From: Phascolarctos cinereus
Lineage: Eukaryota > Chordata > Mammalia > Diprotodontia > Phascolarctidae
NCBI RefSeq assembly: GCF_002099425.1
Contig: NW_018344158.1
Coordinates: forward strand, 4,249,001-4,313,000
Direction of reading: 5' to 3'
Length of the DNA: 64,000 nt
Both the position numbers and the translations under genes were made by a program. The notes under the pieces are model-generated. The model was not told the origin of the DNA, searched no databases, and worked only from the letters and a program-made list of their open reading frames with translations. Shown here piece by piece: positions 30,285 through 40,880 of the stretch (the first letter of the stretch is position 1; each line of letters opens with the position of its first letter).

Positions 30285-30905
30285 CTATCAACAACCATTC
30301 ATTAAGTGTTCACCATGGGCTGTATGGACTAGGCCTTAAATCCAAATCACTCTGACTCTCATTGATTGGACAATAGCTCCTAGCCCAAGCCTCGCTGGGT
30401 CATTGTTTGGATTCAGATGGCTCAGTGAGTGTAAATAGCAATCATTACTGTTTTGGCCAGAAACCTCTCGAGCTGATTTTTGGCTCTTCCCCTCCCAAAG
30501 TGATTTTGTTTTAACTAGGTAAAAGAGACCATTCTTTGCCTCAGTTTTACCTAGCCTTAATCAGTGAGTGGGTGTTGCCTCAGAAAAAACCTTAGCTTAA
30601 AAAGGCCAAGACCTCTCACTTCACTGGGGCCATCTTCAGTCATCCCGATCTCTCTCTTGCCACTGGACCCAGAAGGTTCAGGAGGAGAGAGGGAGGCTGG
30701 TGATTTTGGATAGCCCTCCCTCACTTAAAACCAATTCACTTGCAAGTCATGATGTCTCCTTCCTGACTGTCATAGTGCTCTTTGAGAACAAAGGCCAAAA
30801 CAATGACAACCATGAAGTAGGCACCATTCTAAGCCCTGGAGATACAAAGAACCAAATGACGCCTGCACTCAAGGAATCAAGAGAATCTCTTCCCACAATG
30901 GATTC
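30285..30905 (-). mobile_element. L2 3' end, antisense, split by a (CAA)n-tailed element
   Basis: 30285-30337 (CAACCATTCATTAAGTGTTC) and 30809-30905 (GGCACCATTCTAAGCCCTGG, AGATACAAAGAACCAAATGA, CTGCACTCAAGGAATCAAG) are collinear antisense L2. Confidence 0.7.
30338..30808 (+). mobile_element. (CAA)n-tailed interspersed element, longest copy
   Basis: About 470 bases. Landmarks in order: AGTGATTTTGTTTTAACTAG, TGAGTGGGTGTTGCCTCAGA, CTCTTGCCACTGGACCCAGA, CACTTAAAACCAATTCACTT, TTTGAGAACAAAGGCCAAAA, then a short CAA-like end. Extends about 270 bases further 5' than the other copies. No long frame. Confidence 0.7.
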
Positions 30906-31171
30906 AATGAGTGGAAAACCAGCTTTTGCTTAAACACATCCCATAATGCTTGGCTGGAAAGTCAAAACCTTAGATCTGAATTCTGTATCTTTCTCCATTC
31001 AAAGTGAAAACATGGAATTAGGGGATCTCACTCCATCATTTCCAAGTGACATTTTCCTAGGACAAATTTAGGAACTGATTGATTTTGACCAAATTTGGGA
31101 TGCTCTCAAAGGGAATCAAGAGAATAGTACCTCACTCCATAGGATTTTAAAACTTGCATGCTTTGTTATTT

Positions 31172-31425
31172 AGACTCTTTAGGCTTCAGTTCCCTCATTT
31201 GTAAAATGTAAGGGCTAGAGTAGATCGATGGTGTCAAACAAATAGAAACTGATACCTGTGAGTCACATAATGACTTAGAAAATCAAAAATTATTATCATC
31301 AATGTTTTATTGTATTTTTATTTATTTTCTTAAACATTTTCCAATTACATTTTAATTGGGTTAGGGGTCAACCCAGCTCTGAGTCAATAATCTTATGATT
31401 CCCTTCAGCTCCAAGTCATTGATAT
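31172..31425 (+). mobile_element. MIR3 3' half, split by a hAT-like element
   Basis: 31172-31226 (CTTCAGTTCCCTCATTTGTA, GTAAGGGCTAGAGTAGATC) and 31386-31425 (ATGATTCCCTTCAGCTCCAA) are two parts of one MIR3. Confidence 0.6.
31227..31385 (+). mobile_element. hAT-type non-autonomous DNA transposon fragment
   Basis: Begins GATGGTGTCAAACAAATAG, close to the hAT-type terminus CAGNGGTGTCAAACTCA common in marsupials. Internal ACATTTTCCAATTACATTTT fits the same element. The right terminus is degraded, so no clean inverted pair is visible. Confidence 0.5.
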
Positions 31426-31529
31426 AATAATATTACAGAATATGAACAATCCAATGAGGCGAAGTGATGAAAAGGCAAGCAGCACTATTTGAAAGATGAT
31501 GATGATGGTGATGATATTATGACCTGGAT

Positions 31530-31750
31530 ATGACACATTAATATTTGCAATGTTCTTGACAAAAAAAAAAAACATCTCATGTGGGCCTCATAAAAATCTT
31601 GTGAGTCATATATGGTAGGTATTACTATCACTCCCTTTACAGATGATGAAAACTGAGATTCAGAGCAATTCAATGAATATCCTATGGTCCCCAAACCATG
31701 TCAGAGCTGCAACTTGAACCCAGATCTCCTCATTTCAGTAGAGCTTTGTG
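31530..31750 (-). mobile_element. MIR, antisense
   Basis: CATATATGGTAGGTATTACT, TTTACAGATGATGAAAACTG, AACTTGAACCCAGATCTCCT. Confidence 0.7.
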
Positions 31751-32498
31751 TTTCAGTTTCCCACCTTGAAACCAAAAAAAGGGTTACGGAGAAAAGGTTT
31801 TAACAGTTTGGGAGAGATGGATAGCTGTATATATACATATGTAATGAAATTTTAATAGATTACATTAGAAAGAAGCTCTGAAGGTTCATGGCTACACTAA
31901 GTTAGGTTCATACACCCAAGAATTACTAGTTAAATGCTGTCAAAGAACAGCAGATAGTGGGTAATGGCAGAGGGGTTGTGTTGTTGGAAAAGATCATTAA
32001 AAAATTTCTGGTACTGAGAGAATTCAGTTTGGCAGGAGAACAAATGTGAATGGGCAAAGACGGATGAGTTCCTGTGGACAATCACTTCATCATGCCTAAT
32101 AGCTTCCACCTGGCAGGCAGTGCCCCTTATGGATCAGGGCCCAAACAGGTGTTTGCAAGCAAAGCTTCCTTTTGCCATTCCCTACCTTTGGCTTGGAGTT
32201 TGTGCAAGGTTCCTATTGTCCCCATCTGTTTCTTAAAGAAGTATTTTAAGGAAACATTTCTAAAACAATAATCATCACCATAGGACCCCTCATGGAAAGA
32301 GCTCAACATTGCTGAAGATGACTCAGTGAGACAGACATTTACATTCCCCAGACGGTTGTCCCAATCATGTCAGGAGGCCATGTGCTGCTCTCAAAAGAAT
32401 AACACTGATCAGCCAATTCCAAAATGGAGGGAATGCAGCTAGGGAGCTTGAACACTAAAGGATGCTCAAGGTCACTATACTGGCTTTGCCCAAAGATT
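31751..32498. other. 750-base single-copy block
   Basis: No recognised repeat. A 65-codon frame at 32074 and an overlapping antisense 60-codon frame lack domains. Candidate conserved noncoding sequence by absence of repeats only. Confidence 0.35.
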
Positions 32499-32499
32499 T

Positions 32500-32529
32500 C
32501 TCTTTCTTTCTTTCTTTTTTTTTTTTTCC
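32500..32529. repeat. (CTTT)n / poly(T)
   Basis: CTTTCTTTCTTTCTTT then a T run. Confidence 0.95.
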
Positions 32530-32755
32530 TCTCTTCGTAGCACCAATGAGCTAATCCATTTTATGGGCAACGTAACAACACCATTAAAAAATTAATCAGA
32601 TTTTTATCTGGGAGTTGGCAAAAATCAATAAGTGCAGCAAGATGGATTTGAACATTTTGGGGCCAGGGAAAATGTTTCCTTGCCAGAATGTTTGTTGTTC
32701 AGACTGGTGTATAGTTTGATGGACAACCTATAGAGCTTGTTCAGCAGTATATCTG
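32530..32755. other. Single-copy AT-rich sequence
   Basis: CCATTAAAAAATTAATCAGA and neighbours are free of recognised repeats. Confidence 0.35.
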
Positions 32756-32931
32756 AGTGGAAGGGAAAAAGGGAGGGGAGAGGAAGGGAGAAGAGAGAGA
32801 AGAGAAGAGACAGAGAAACAGAAAGACAGAGAGACAGGGAAAGGGAATGAGGGAGAAGGAAGGAGGGAGGTAGAGACACAGAGAAAAACAGAGACAGTGA
32901 GAGAGAGATAGAGACAGACACAGAAAGAGAC
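32756..32931. repeat. Purine (GA)-rich tract, about 175 bases
   Basis: Almost only A and G on the plus strand, with scattered CAGA units. Produces a Ser/Leu-rich minus-strand frame of 111 codons that is not a gene. Confidence 0.95.
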
Positions 32932-33065
32932 TTAATCTCTTTGTTCTTAAGTTTCTCCATATGTCAAAGAGATACTAATAGAATCCCTGCCTCCAGCAAG
33001 AATAACAGATAGTGAAAATGAATGACATCACAGGTGGGAAGCCAGCCCACTTACTCAGATTCATT

Positions 33066-33163
33066 TAAATACCAAAGCATTTATTAGACAGTACTCTATG
33101 CAGTACACCATGGCATGTATTAAGAATATAAACCCTGGGCAAGTCACTTAACCCCAATTGCCT

Positions 33164-33198
<35 letters not shown>

Positions 33199-33270
33199 GA
33201 ATATAAAGGAAAAAAAATTAGAAGCAGCCCCTGCCTTCAAGAAATTTCTATTCTGTTGTGGGGGAACAAC
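33066..33270 (-). mobile_element. L2 3' end, antisense, split by a short SINE
   Basis: 33066-33132 (CCAAAGCATTTATTAGACAG) and 33208-33270 (AGCAGCCCCTGCCTTCAAGA) are collinear antisense L2. Confidence 0.7.
33133..33196 (+). mobile_element. Severely 5'-truncated poly(A)-tailed SINE
   Basis: Only the last 30 bases of the SINE remain (CCCTGGGCAAGTCACTTAAC, CCCCAATTGCCT), followed by an A-rich tail with AAAAG units. An exact 11-bp duplication AAGAATATAAA flanks it (33122-33132 and 33197-33207). Confidence 0.88.
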
Positions 33271-33286
33271 ACATTAAAAAAGGGTT

Positions 33287-33425
33287 CAATTTAAAGGCAT
33301 TTGTCAACCTCTTTCAAATACCAGGCCCTCTACTGCTAGGTCCTCAAATTAAAAAGAAAAAACAACAGCAACAAAGGGGCACCTGCCCTCAACTAGCTTA
33401 CATTCTACAGAGGGAATATAATATG
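33287..33425 (-). mobile_element. Second L2 3' end, antisense
   Basis: AAATACCAGGCCCTCTACTG, CACCTGCCCTCAACTAGCTT, ACATTCTACAGAGGGAATAT repeat the preceding L2 3' region, so these are two separate copies. Confidence 0.65.
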
Positions 33426-33780
33426 TGTGAAAGAGAGATGAGGTTAGATTTAAGTACACAGAACAATATGACCAAGGGAATTCTTCCTTCTAATCTTCGT
33501 CCCACAAGCCTTATCCTGGCCAAGGCCACATACTCTCCACTACTCACCCAACTTGAATGAGATGGGAGTCACTGATTCTATTCCTTCTAATAAGAGAGAA
33601 AAACACCCAGGCCTTGTCATCTGTCTCACCACTACCTCATGAAGTCTTTCAGGTTTACCGCCAGCTTGGCCTTTATGTCCTCCTTATCTCCCCCATGTTA
33701 TATCCACTGATATAACCTGAGGACCCTTATCCATGTTCCCTGCAGCTAAACTTTCTCTTAGGGGGTTCTTCTCTGATTTT
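33426..33780. other. Unassigned sequence
   Basis: Pyrimidine-leaning; possibly decayed L2 ORF2, but no stretch is convincing. Confidence 0.3.
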
Positions 33781-33784
33781 GCAT

Positions 33785-33880
33785 AAGAGCTCCCTGAAAA
33801 CAGACACTGTTTCACACTTTTTATTTGTATCCTGAATGCTTAGCTCAGTGATTGTCACAGGAGTTAATAATAAATGGGGG
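33785..33880 (+). mobile_element. L2 3' end
   Basis: AGCTCCCTGAAAACAGACAC, TGTATCCTGAATGCTTAGCT, GGAGTTAATAATAAATGG. Confidence 0.65.
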
Positions 33881-33894
33881 TTTTTTATTCATAA

Positions 33895-34110
33895 GGAAAC
33901 ACAAAATGTATCCAAAATTCATTTATAAAATAATTTCCGGAGGGATAGGGGCTGCCGACAACTGGGGAATCAGGAAAGCCTCTCAGGGGACATGGTCCTT
34001 GAGCGGAGCCTTAAGGGACAGAGCAATTCATTGAGGCCCAAGTGATAGGAGTGGGGGAAACTCTCAGAAAAGGGAAAGAGCCCTTCCAGAGGCATTGGGA
34101 AACAGCAGAA
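33895..34110 (-). mobile_element. L2 3' region, antisense
   Basis: AACTGGGGAATCAGGAAAGC, CATGGTCCTTGAGCGGAGCC, GAGGCATTGGGAAACAGCAG. Tail to tail with the preceding L2. Confidence 0.75.
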
Positions 34111-35480
34111 AGTGAAAGGTATGAAGGAGAGAGTGGGGTTTGTCACAAACTATTAGTCAAACTGAGGAACTTTGAAAAAACAAACTACAATTATTTACCC
34201 AATGATAATCCACTAACTTCAAGTCAATTACTTTTCCTTCACCTCTTATTCAAATCCTGATTGCATGTGTTTCTGTCTCTTGCTAGAACAAGAGTGCAAC
34301 CAATGTGTTGTGATCTATATAGCGATAAACAGCAAAGGAGTGCCATTGCAATCATCTTAAAAATAATCAATATTTTAAAATGATGTGGGCTTGCTGCAAA
34401 AATCTGAAATTGTTTTGCAATTGGATTTTTTCCACAACTCTATCATTTTTTATTCATTATATTTTTTAGTCAGGAGAAGGAATTTGACCTGCATGTGTTA
34501 AGAGGAAAGAAAATCATTGAAGTGACATCAAATTAGGCACCTTTATCTTTTTCCGAATGAAAGTGCTGCCCAGCCTTTAAACAGTCAAGGCCACGGCATT
34601 CACCAGCAGCAGCTCCTTTTTGACGCTGTTTTAAGAACTGTAAAAATATTTTTTCCAACATATCAAATCAAGATTCAAGGCAATAAATTGATGTTGTTGA
34701 CCATCACCCTATTCTGAAAGCATAGGTTTTCCTGGAACACGAAACTAAAAAGCTATGGCCTTGTTGTTTCATATTTGGCTACAATAAAATGTGAACTCTA
34801 GAACAGACCATCTTTGGCCTATCAGGAATCAATAATGTCTTCATTGATTTAAAAAATAAAAAGGTATTCCTACTTTGTCACCTTGCAAGCAAATCTACAA
34901 ATATCTCATGTATAAAATATCATTCTTCTTCTGGAGGTGTCTATACAAGTTGTCCTGTGCAGTGGTGGAGTACCTTGAAATAGTATATATCCTGCCTCCC
35001 TATCTTTGTAAGAGAGGGGAAATGGGATCACTACTACCCCCAATGGCACCTGACTCATTTTATGTAGTCATGAGATTTAGTTACAGTTGATGAAGTTGTA
35101 ATGTGGTAACAAGGCATTAAAGTAACTGCAAAAATGTGGCCATGTCTTTAGTAGTTATAAACAAGGCTCTTGAGTGGATCAGAAGACTGGCCCCACCTCT
35201 CAGGGCCACCAAAAGGCTCAGTTACTAGTTCTGAAGGTAGTTTTGGTTCCAAGAAATGGGGGAAGAGCCAGGTCATGGAGAAGATATTGCTCTTCAGATA
35301 GATGGAGATTTCTCTATCCCTCATCTTCCAATGGACATGGCATCTAAATACAACTGGCTTAGAGAAAGAAAGGTCATCCAGAAGTTGGAGAGTTTTTTGG
35401 TTCAAGAGGATTCATGACACAATTGAGGGCTCCCACCTACCACCTTGCATATAAAAGGGGAATGAGAGATAAGTGGATTC
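34111..35480. other. 1.4-kb single-copy block, candidate conserved noncoding sequence
   Basis: The longest stretch with no recognised repeat. The AT-rich core 34290-34870 includes CATCAAATTAGGCACCTTTA, GACGCTGTTTTAAGAACTGT and AATAAATTGATGTTGTTGAC. No frame above 85 codons and none with a domain. Function is not shown. Confidence 0.4.
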
Positions 35481-35481
35481 C

Positions 35482-35612
35482 TTCTCATTGAGGGTCTTTG
35501 AGAAGAGGCTTGTTGACTACTTGCTGGTTATGTTGGCCTTCAATTCCATTTCAAGCATAGTTGAGACTACAGAGCTTTTTCTGTCTTTAAAAACCTGCGA
35601 TTCTATTATTTC
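35482..35612 (+). mobile_element. L3/CR1 LINE 3' end
   Basis: GGGTCTTTGAGAAGAGGCTT, GTTGACTACTTGCTGGTTAT and CTGCGATTCTATTATTTC match the L3 3' UTR. Confidence 0.6.
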
Positions 35613-35621
35613 AAATTCCAT

Positions 35622-35970
35622 CCCTTCATGCACTCTCCATTTCAGCCAAATTGGCCTGCTAGCTATTTCCTCCCAAATTACCTCTAATGTCCTGGAATCC
35701 TTAGGTTTATTTAAACACAGCTTAGTTGCCAACACTTAGAGGAACCTTTTCCTGTTCTGCCATTGTCAGGGATCTTAGAATTACCTTTTTCTTACTTTTA
35801 TTTTGTATGCTCCTTATGTTTCCCTATCAGTTTATATGTTACATTCCCACCAGGAGAATAAAGGCTCCTTTAGGCCAAGTACAGTTTTCCATTTTGTCTT
35901 TTGCATCTTCAGCACCTGAGACAGAGCCTTGCAACAGTCAATGATAATAATGTTTATTGACTGAAAATGA
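35622..35970 (+). mobile_element. L2 ORF2 end and 3' UTR
   Basis: CCTTCATGCACTCTCCATTT, CAGCCAAATTGGCCTGCTAG, AATAAAGGCTCCTTTAGGCC, ending AATGTTTATTGACTGAA. Some internal sequence is missing. Confidence 0.75.
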
Positions 35971-36495
35971 TAGAAAGTGAAATAAGCACATGGCAGTTCA
36001 GCAACATTTGGGCAAATTACAAGGATTGTAAGTAGATTGCTTCCTGGAGAAAGACACGTGAGGTCTGGCAGATGAATTTCCTTACCAGTACCATACCATT
36101 GTCTAAAAAAGCCTGCTGGGTGTTATGTGAACTAAGGATTGCCTCTTGTGTGCAAGTGATTGTCCAAATACTTCTCAGAAATTGGTGTGCTCCGACAGCA
36201 ATGACCTAATTGGTCCTGGAATCTGGATTCCCAGAGATGCTGCTTCCTCCGTACACTGATGATGCTGAATACAATATCTTGAAGGATTTCTCACTCATTG
36301 TTATGGCTGGGGAAGAGGGGAGGGACATCACCACTGAATTTATACTGAACTTGACAACTTGTGCTGGTCAAATGATTTCATAGATTGATCCTGTTGGGGT
36401 GACCCTGAAATGAACCCAAAGTCATTTGCAAAGACATTGAGGTGGCTAGTAGCTGCCAAATAACTGGATTTTCTAATGCCCCAATGACACTGCTT
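35971..36495. other. Unassigned, apparently single-copy
   Basis: No repeat or exon recognised. Confidence 0.35.
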
Positions 36496-36496
36496 T

Positions 36497-36875
36497 CAAT
36501 TCAGTTCAGTCCAACAAACATTTATTAAATGCCTACATTTATTAAATTATTAAAATGTTAGGCATGGGAGAAACAGAGACAAAAACAAAGAAGTTGTTGC
36601 TATTAAAATCCTCCATTCTACGAGGAGATACACCATGCAGACGGATAAATAAGTACAGGTAGATTAAAAAAAAAACACCCACATTTCTTCCATGAAGCAG
36701 CCCCAATAACTAGGGGAAAGAGGAAAGGCTTTATGTAAGATGTGATACCTGGGCTGAACATGGAAGTAAACTAGGAATTCTACAAGGGAGAGGTGAGGAA
36801 GGATACATTTCAGGCATAGGAGATCTCTTTTGAAAATGGGAAATAGAACACAGATAAATGAAAGGATACTGACAG
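36497..36875 (-). mobile_element. L2 3' region, antisense
   Basis: CCAACAAACATTTATTAAAT, CATTCTACGAGGAGATACAC, GATACCTGGGCTGAACATGG, TACATTTCAGGCATAGGAGA. Confidence 0.78.
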
Positions 36876-37295
36876 ATTGCCATCATTAAAGGGCAATCAC
36901 TACATTGATGAGGACAAAAAGCCCAGAAGCCCCCTTAGCTTGTAATCATTTGAACTCCTTGGCAAACTTAGAGGCAACAATGTCATAAAATACAGTCATT
37001 TTCAAAATGTTGCAAGGGAGAATGGTAGATTATGAGTCACATCACGTTACAACATGAAAGAATCATGAAAGCTAATGTGAGAATGCAAAAAGTTTGGCAA
37101 GAGATCCAAATAAGCCAAGCCATCTCAAAAGCTATCAAATTAAAAGGCCATAAAATGGACGAATAGTAAATCAGGCCTCTCCATATTTGTACTACAAGTG
37201 ACATTCATCCCTTGTGTCAGCGGAAGCATCACATTTGCACTCTCAGTACCCTGGCTCCTGATGTTCTGTGGAAGGAAGCAGAAAAGGCTCCTACA
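36876..37295. other. Unassigned, apparently single-copy
   Basis: AT-rich; nothing recognised. Confidence 0.35.
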
Positions 37296-37299
37296 AAAC

Positions 37300-38160
37300 C
37301 AATCAACAGACACTCACTATGTGGCATGCACTGAGATCAGTGCTAGATATATAAAGAAAAAACCGAACCCTCCCCTCAAGGAGCTTACATTCCACTAGGC
37401 GAGACACCATGTACAAAATGAATAGCTGTAAGTATGCAAAATAAATTGAGGGTGACCAAAGAAGGGTCTACCATCTATCAGCTAGGGGAAATTCCTCCTG
37501 AAAAAGGTGCTTGAGCCAAGCTTGGAAGGGATTGACAAAAGATGAAGCATAGTATTGGAGGAACAGAAGCTAGATCAGCAAAACTGGGTCATAGAGTTTA
37601 CAGAGGGTAGTAATGTGTCCAAAAACTAGAAAGCTTGGGAGGGCCCAAGTTCTGAAGAGCTTTGAATGCCAAAGAGAAGAAGTTCTATTTGACCTTGGAA
37701 GCCCTGGGGGATTCCTGGAAGTTTTGTTGGTGGTGGTGGTGGTGGTGTTTTTAGGTAGACACGAAACAGTCAAGACTAAGCTGTAGGGATCACTTGGTAG
37801 AGGATGGATTGGATATGGAGAGCCTTGAGGAAGGGAAACCAATTAGAAAGCAGTGGGGAGTGTTGGGGAGAAGCTGAACTGGGGGGAAGGGGTGGCTTTA
37901 TGAGTGTAGAGAAGGCCGGATATGTGAGAGATACCAGAAAGAAAGAAATGAAAAGATTTGACAACATGGGGTGAGAAAGAAAGAGAGGAGTGGCACATGA
38001 TCCCCAAGCTTGTAAAGCAAGGTGACTGGCAGGATTATAACACTATCATTGATAGTAGCAATGTTTAGAGGGGAGTGGATTAGGGAAGAAAAGATAATGA
38101 TCTCTGCATTGGATAAGCTGAATTTGATGTACCTATAGGAAAGCCAGTTCAAAAAATGAG
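37300..38160 (-). mobile_element. L2 LINE, 3' UTR and ORF2, antisense (longest L2 here)
   Basis: In order: CAAGGAGCTTACATTCCACT, GTGCTTGAGCCAAGCTTGGA, CTGAAGAGCTTTGAATGCCA, AGAGGATGGATTGGATATGG, AAGCTGAATTTGATGTACCT. About 860 bases continuous apart from a (GGT)n insertion at 37727. Minus-strand frames of 60-96 codons are fragments of the decayed ORF2. Confidence 0.82.
37727..37748. repeat. (GGT)n
   Basis: Seven GGT/TGG units inside L2. Confidence 0.95.
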
Positions 38161-38394
38161 GAAAGCAAAGAAAGAAATTGCAAGACATGGGAGAAATGCA
38201 TGCTGGACTAACAAAATGTTAGATGCATTAAGGGACTGAATGCCAATACATCTGGAAGAGAAGATATCAGACAATTGGGGGTGGGCTGATGAAGAAAGTA
38301 TTATTATCCTAAAATAAAATTTTTCTTGCAAGATTGTTTAGGAAGCTAAGTGGCATAAAGGACAAAGTCCATTGAGGCAGGTAGGGGATGTCAC

Positions 38395-38625
38395 ACAGAG
38401 AAGTGGGATGTAAATTGGGAAGACCTGAGTTCAAATTCAGTCTCAAACACTCACCACTGTGTGACCCTGGGCAAGTCACTTAACTTCTATTTGCCTCAGT
38501 TTTCTCAGAAGTAAAATGGAGATGATAATAATAGTGCCTATCTTATAAGTTTATTGTGAGCATTAAATGAAATAACATATGCAAAGCACTTTGCAAAACT
38601 TAAGGTGCTATAAAAATTCTAGCCA
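38395..38625 (+). mobile_element. MIR, full length
   Basis: GGGAAGACCTGAGTTCAAAT, ACTGTGTGACCCTGGGCAAG, CAGTTTTCTCAGAAGTAAAA, GCAAAGCACTTTGCAAAACT. Confidence 0.85.
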
Positions 38626-38963
38626 GAATATTAAAAATGATTGCCTCATGTGTCTACTGATTCAATACTATGAAGTTATTGTGAAAATTATATAATGCAG
38701 CAAAAGCATCCTCTGTTAAAAAAAATGTAAAAAGGGAATCAGCAGAATTTTGCAAACAACGTTTCATAGTCAACGACAGTTCCAGTCACACAACTGGGAA
38801 GCTGTAGCAACTATGAGATACCATGTCTCTTGTTAGGGAGAAAAAAAGCATGCAATTCAGTAGAGTAAGGTCCAGCCTTAAAGTCTCACCTTGAACAAAG
38901 TATGTCCTAGGCAGATGTGAACATCATAGGACATCCCTTGATAAATGCAGTAAGAGATGAAAC
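38626..38963. other. AT-rich unassigned sequence
   Basis: Nothing recognised. Confidence 0.35.
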
Positions 38964-39155
38964 AATAAAGTGGGAAGAACACTGGAGTCAAAGGCCCTGG
39001 GTTCAAATCCTACCTTACTGCTTGTAAGAAACTTCCCACTTGGGTGACCCTTAGACAATTCACTATCTCTCTGCAGGCCTATTTCTTCATCTCCAAATGG
39101 GGGGAGTTGGCTTAGATGACCTTACAGGTCCCAATTTCTATGATTCTATGATTAT
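38964..39155 (+). mobile_element. MIR3
   Basis: AAGAACACTGGAGTCAAAGG, GGGTGACCCTTAGACAATTC, GTTGGCTTAGATGACCTTAC, ending TATGATTCTATGATT. Confidence 0.8.
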
Positions 39156-39171
39156 CAATAGCAAACAGACC

Positions 39172-39270
39172 TAATTGTTCCTTGGGAGCTACCCTGGAAG
39201 TCTTTAAGGAGAGGCTAGATGGTCATTTCTTGACTGTGTTGTAGGAGGGATGTTTGTTCAAGCATGGGCA
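39172..39270 (+). mobile_element. L3 3' end
   Basis: CCTGGAAGTCTTTAAGGAGA, GGCTAGATGGTCATTTCTTG, TGTTGTAGGAGGGATG. Confidence 0.7.
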
Positions 39271-39279
39271 TTATTATTA

Positions 39280-39375
39280 GGCAAGGTTACGCAGATAGTG
39301 TCCAAGACAGGACTGGATTGTAAGTCTTCCTAACTCCAAGGCCAACCCTATGTCCACCATACCATGCCTAACTCT
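39280..39375 (-). mobile_element. MIR fragment, antisense
   Basis: AAGGTTACGCAGATAGTGTC, GTAAGTCTTCCTAACTCCAA, TGTCCACCATACCATGCC. Confidence 0.6.
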
Positions 39376-40524
39376 GGTGCAGAAGATGATTAGTCAGGAA
39401 ATGGTATCAGAAAAAGAGGGAGTCTGGTCATATAAGGAGTGGAAGGTAACTCGTGGATAGCCTGGGAATCATGGGGGGTAAGCCATGGAGAGTCAGGGAG
39501 GCTGTAAAGACACCTAGCGGAAAACCCCTCTGGTGTGTCACCGCAGATTCTGGTGGGAAGGGGACAGAGCGGCAGAATTTTCTGAAAGACCCAAATTTGA
39601 ATCACAAAGGACAAGAAGGCACCACTGGGCTCCAGGCTATCGCCCTCAAGGCGGTGCTGCTCCGGTTGGATCACTTGTCCACTTAAGGCTATCTCAATGG
39701 ATAATATAGGGCCCTCAATCCTCTATTTTCCAAAAGCAAGTACATCCTGCACTAAGGGGCAGAATATCTAGGACCAGCCGGGTTTATTTATGTTGGCTTT
39801 TGCTAGAATGGCAAGTCTGGAGGCTCTGAGTGCCTGCCAAGGCATAATTCACCAAGCAGTGTCAAGGTTAGACCTTGATGCCAATAAAGATTCATTAAGT
39901 ATGAAATACAATATCAGCAGTGTCTTTGTAATGACCTGAGCGCTAATTTTGGCTCATAGTTCTTGAAGTTCCCAGCAAAATCAAAAGTAACATGGAGAGC
40001 CAACTGGCAGTTTCTAACTCAAATTCAACATGATAAAACTCAAGTGGGAGTCCTGGCATGCCACCCATATAGTGAGGCAAAGCTAAAATTAATTTCAAAA
40101 TACCATCCAGAAGCTCCACAACATTTCTTCTGAAGCTTGCTTGGTCGCTGGAGCGGATCATCTCTCTCTCTCTCTCTCTTCGTCTTTGTTTTTGTGTGCA
40201 TTTCCTATCCTGCAGATTCCTTCCCCCCACCAAGGTCTCCCCAGGAGGTGGAGGTGACCCTGAGCTCCCAGAGGCATTGCCAAGGACACAACAGTGCTGG
40301 CAGCTTCCACCAGTTAGAAAGACTTTGGACATGGTCCTGGCGACAAATCACCCATCATCCTTAGGGAGCAGCCCAGTGCAATGGAGGATGCTTTTCACCA
40401 GAAGGTTATCCACCAGGGGATGAATTATTTTCAGCCACAGGAACTTGCAAAGACCAGGGACTCAGGAGGAGGGGGTGGGACAGCAAGTGAAAGAAATGGA
40501 AGAGAAGGAGAAAGAAGGAGACAG
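39376..40524. other. 1.1 kb unassigned, GC-richer block
   Basis: No repeat recognised except a short (TC)n at 40157-40180. Contains a 129-codon minus-strand frame (39943-40332) and several 69-94-codon frames on both strands. None shows a domain, and the longest reads through the (TC)n run as an Arg/Glu repeat. Not called a gene. Confidence 0.35.
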
Positions 40525-40690
40525 CATGGTGCAGGGATAAAAGACAATCCTCAGAGTCTGAATGCCCTGGGGTCAATGCCTTCCTGTCACAGAGCAGCTG
40601 TGCAATGTTGGACAAGTCATGGAAATGTTCAGTGCCCTCAAGCAGTTGCCTAAACTAGAAAAGTGTGGGGCTGGGGCCAATTTGCAATGG
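40525..40690 (+). mobile_element. Degraded MIR/MIR3
   Basis: CAGCATGGTGCAGGGATAAA, GAGCAGCTGTGCAATGTTGG, ACAAGTCATGGAAATGTTCA. Confidence 0.6.
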
Positions 40691-40880
40691 TGCAGGAAGT
40701 TTCCTCCCCCAGAGTTCCACTTAGAAATAATATCGTAGGTTTAATCCTTCCCTCCCCCAAAATACAATGCAACTCTGCAAATACTGAAGAACTGAGATGG
40801 CTGCTTCCTTTAAGGTAGGCTTTTCACTCTATCTACTTTATTATTTTTTTTTTGCTACAACCTATTATTTTTGAAGGATT

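Noticed and set aside
30500-30660. Possible LTR-like promoter look (TTAAAAAGG followed by a C-rich start)
   Set aside because: The segment belongs to the (CAA)n-tailed family present in three copies; no paired repeats at the ends or other retroviral parts are visible.
32625-32960. 111-codon Ser/Leu-rich frame
   Set aside because: Translation of the purine-rich tract; composition artefact.
39943-40332. 129-codon minus-strand frame
   Set aside because: Contains an Arg/Glu repeat from the (TC)n run; overlapping frames on the other strand are just as long; no domain.
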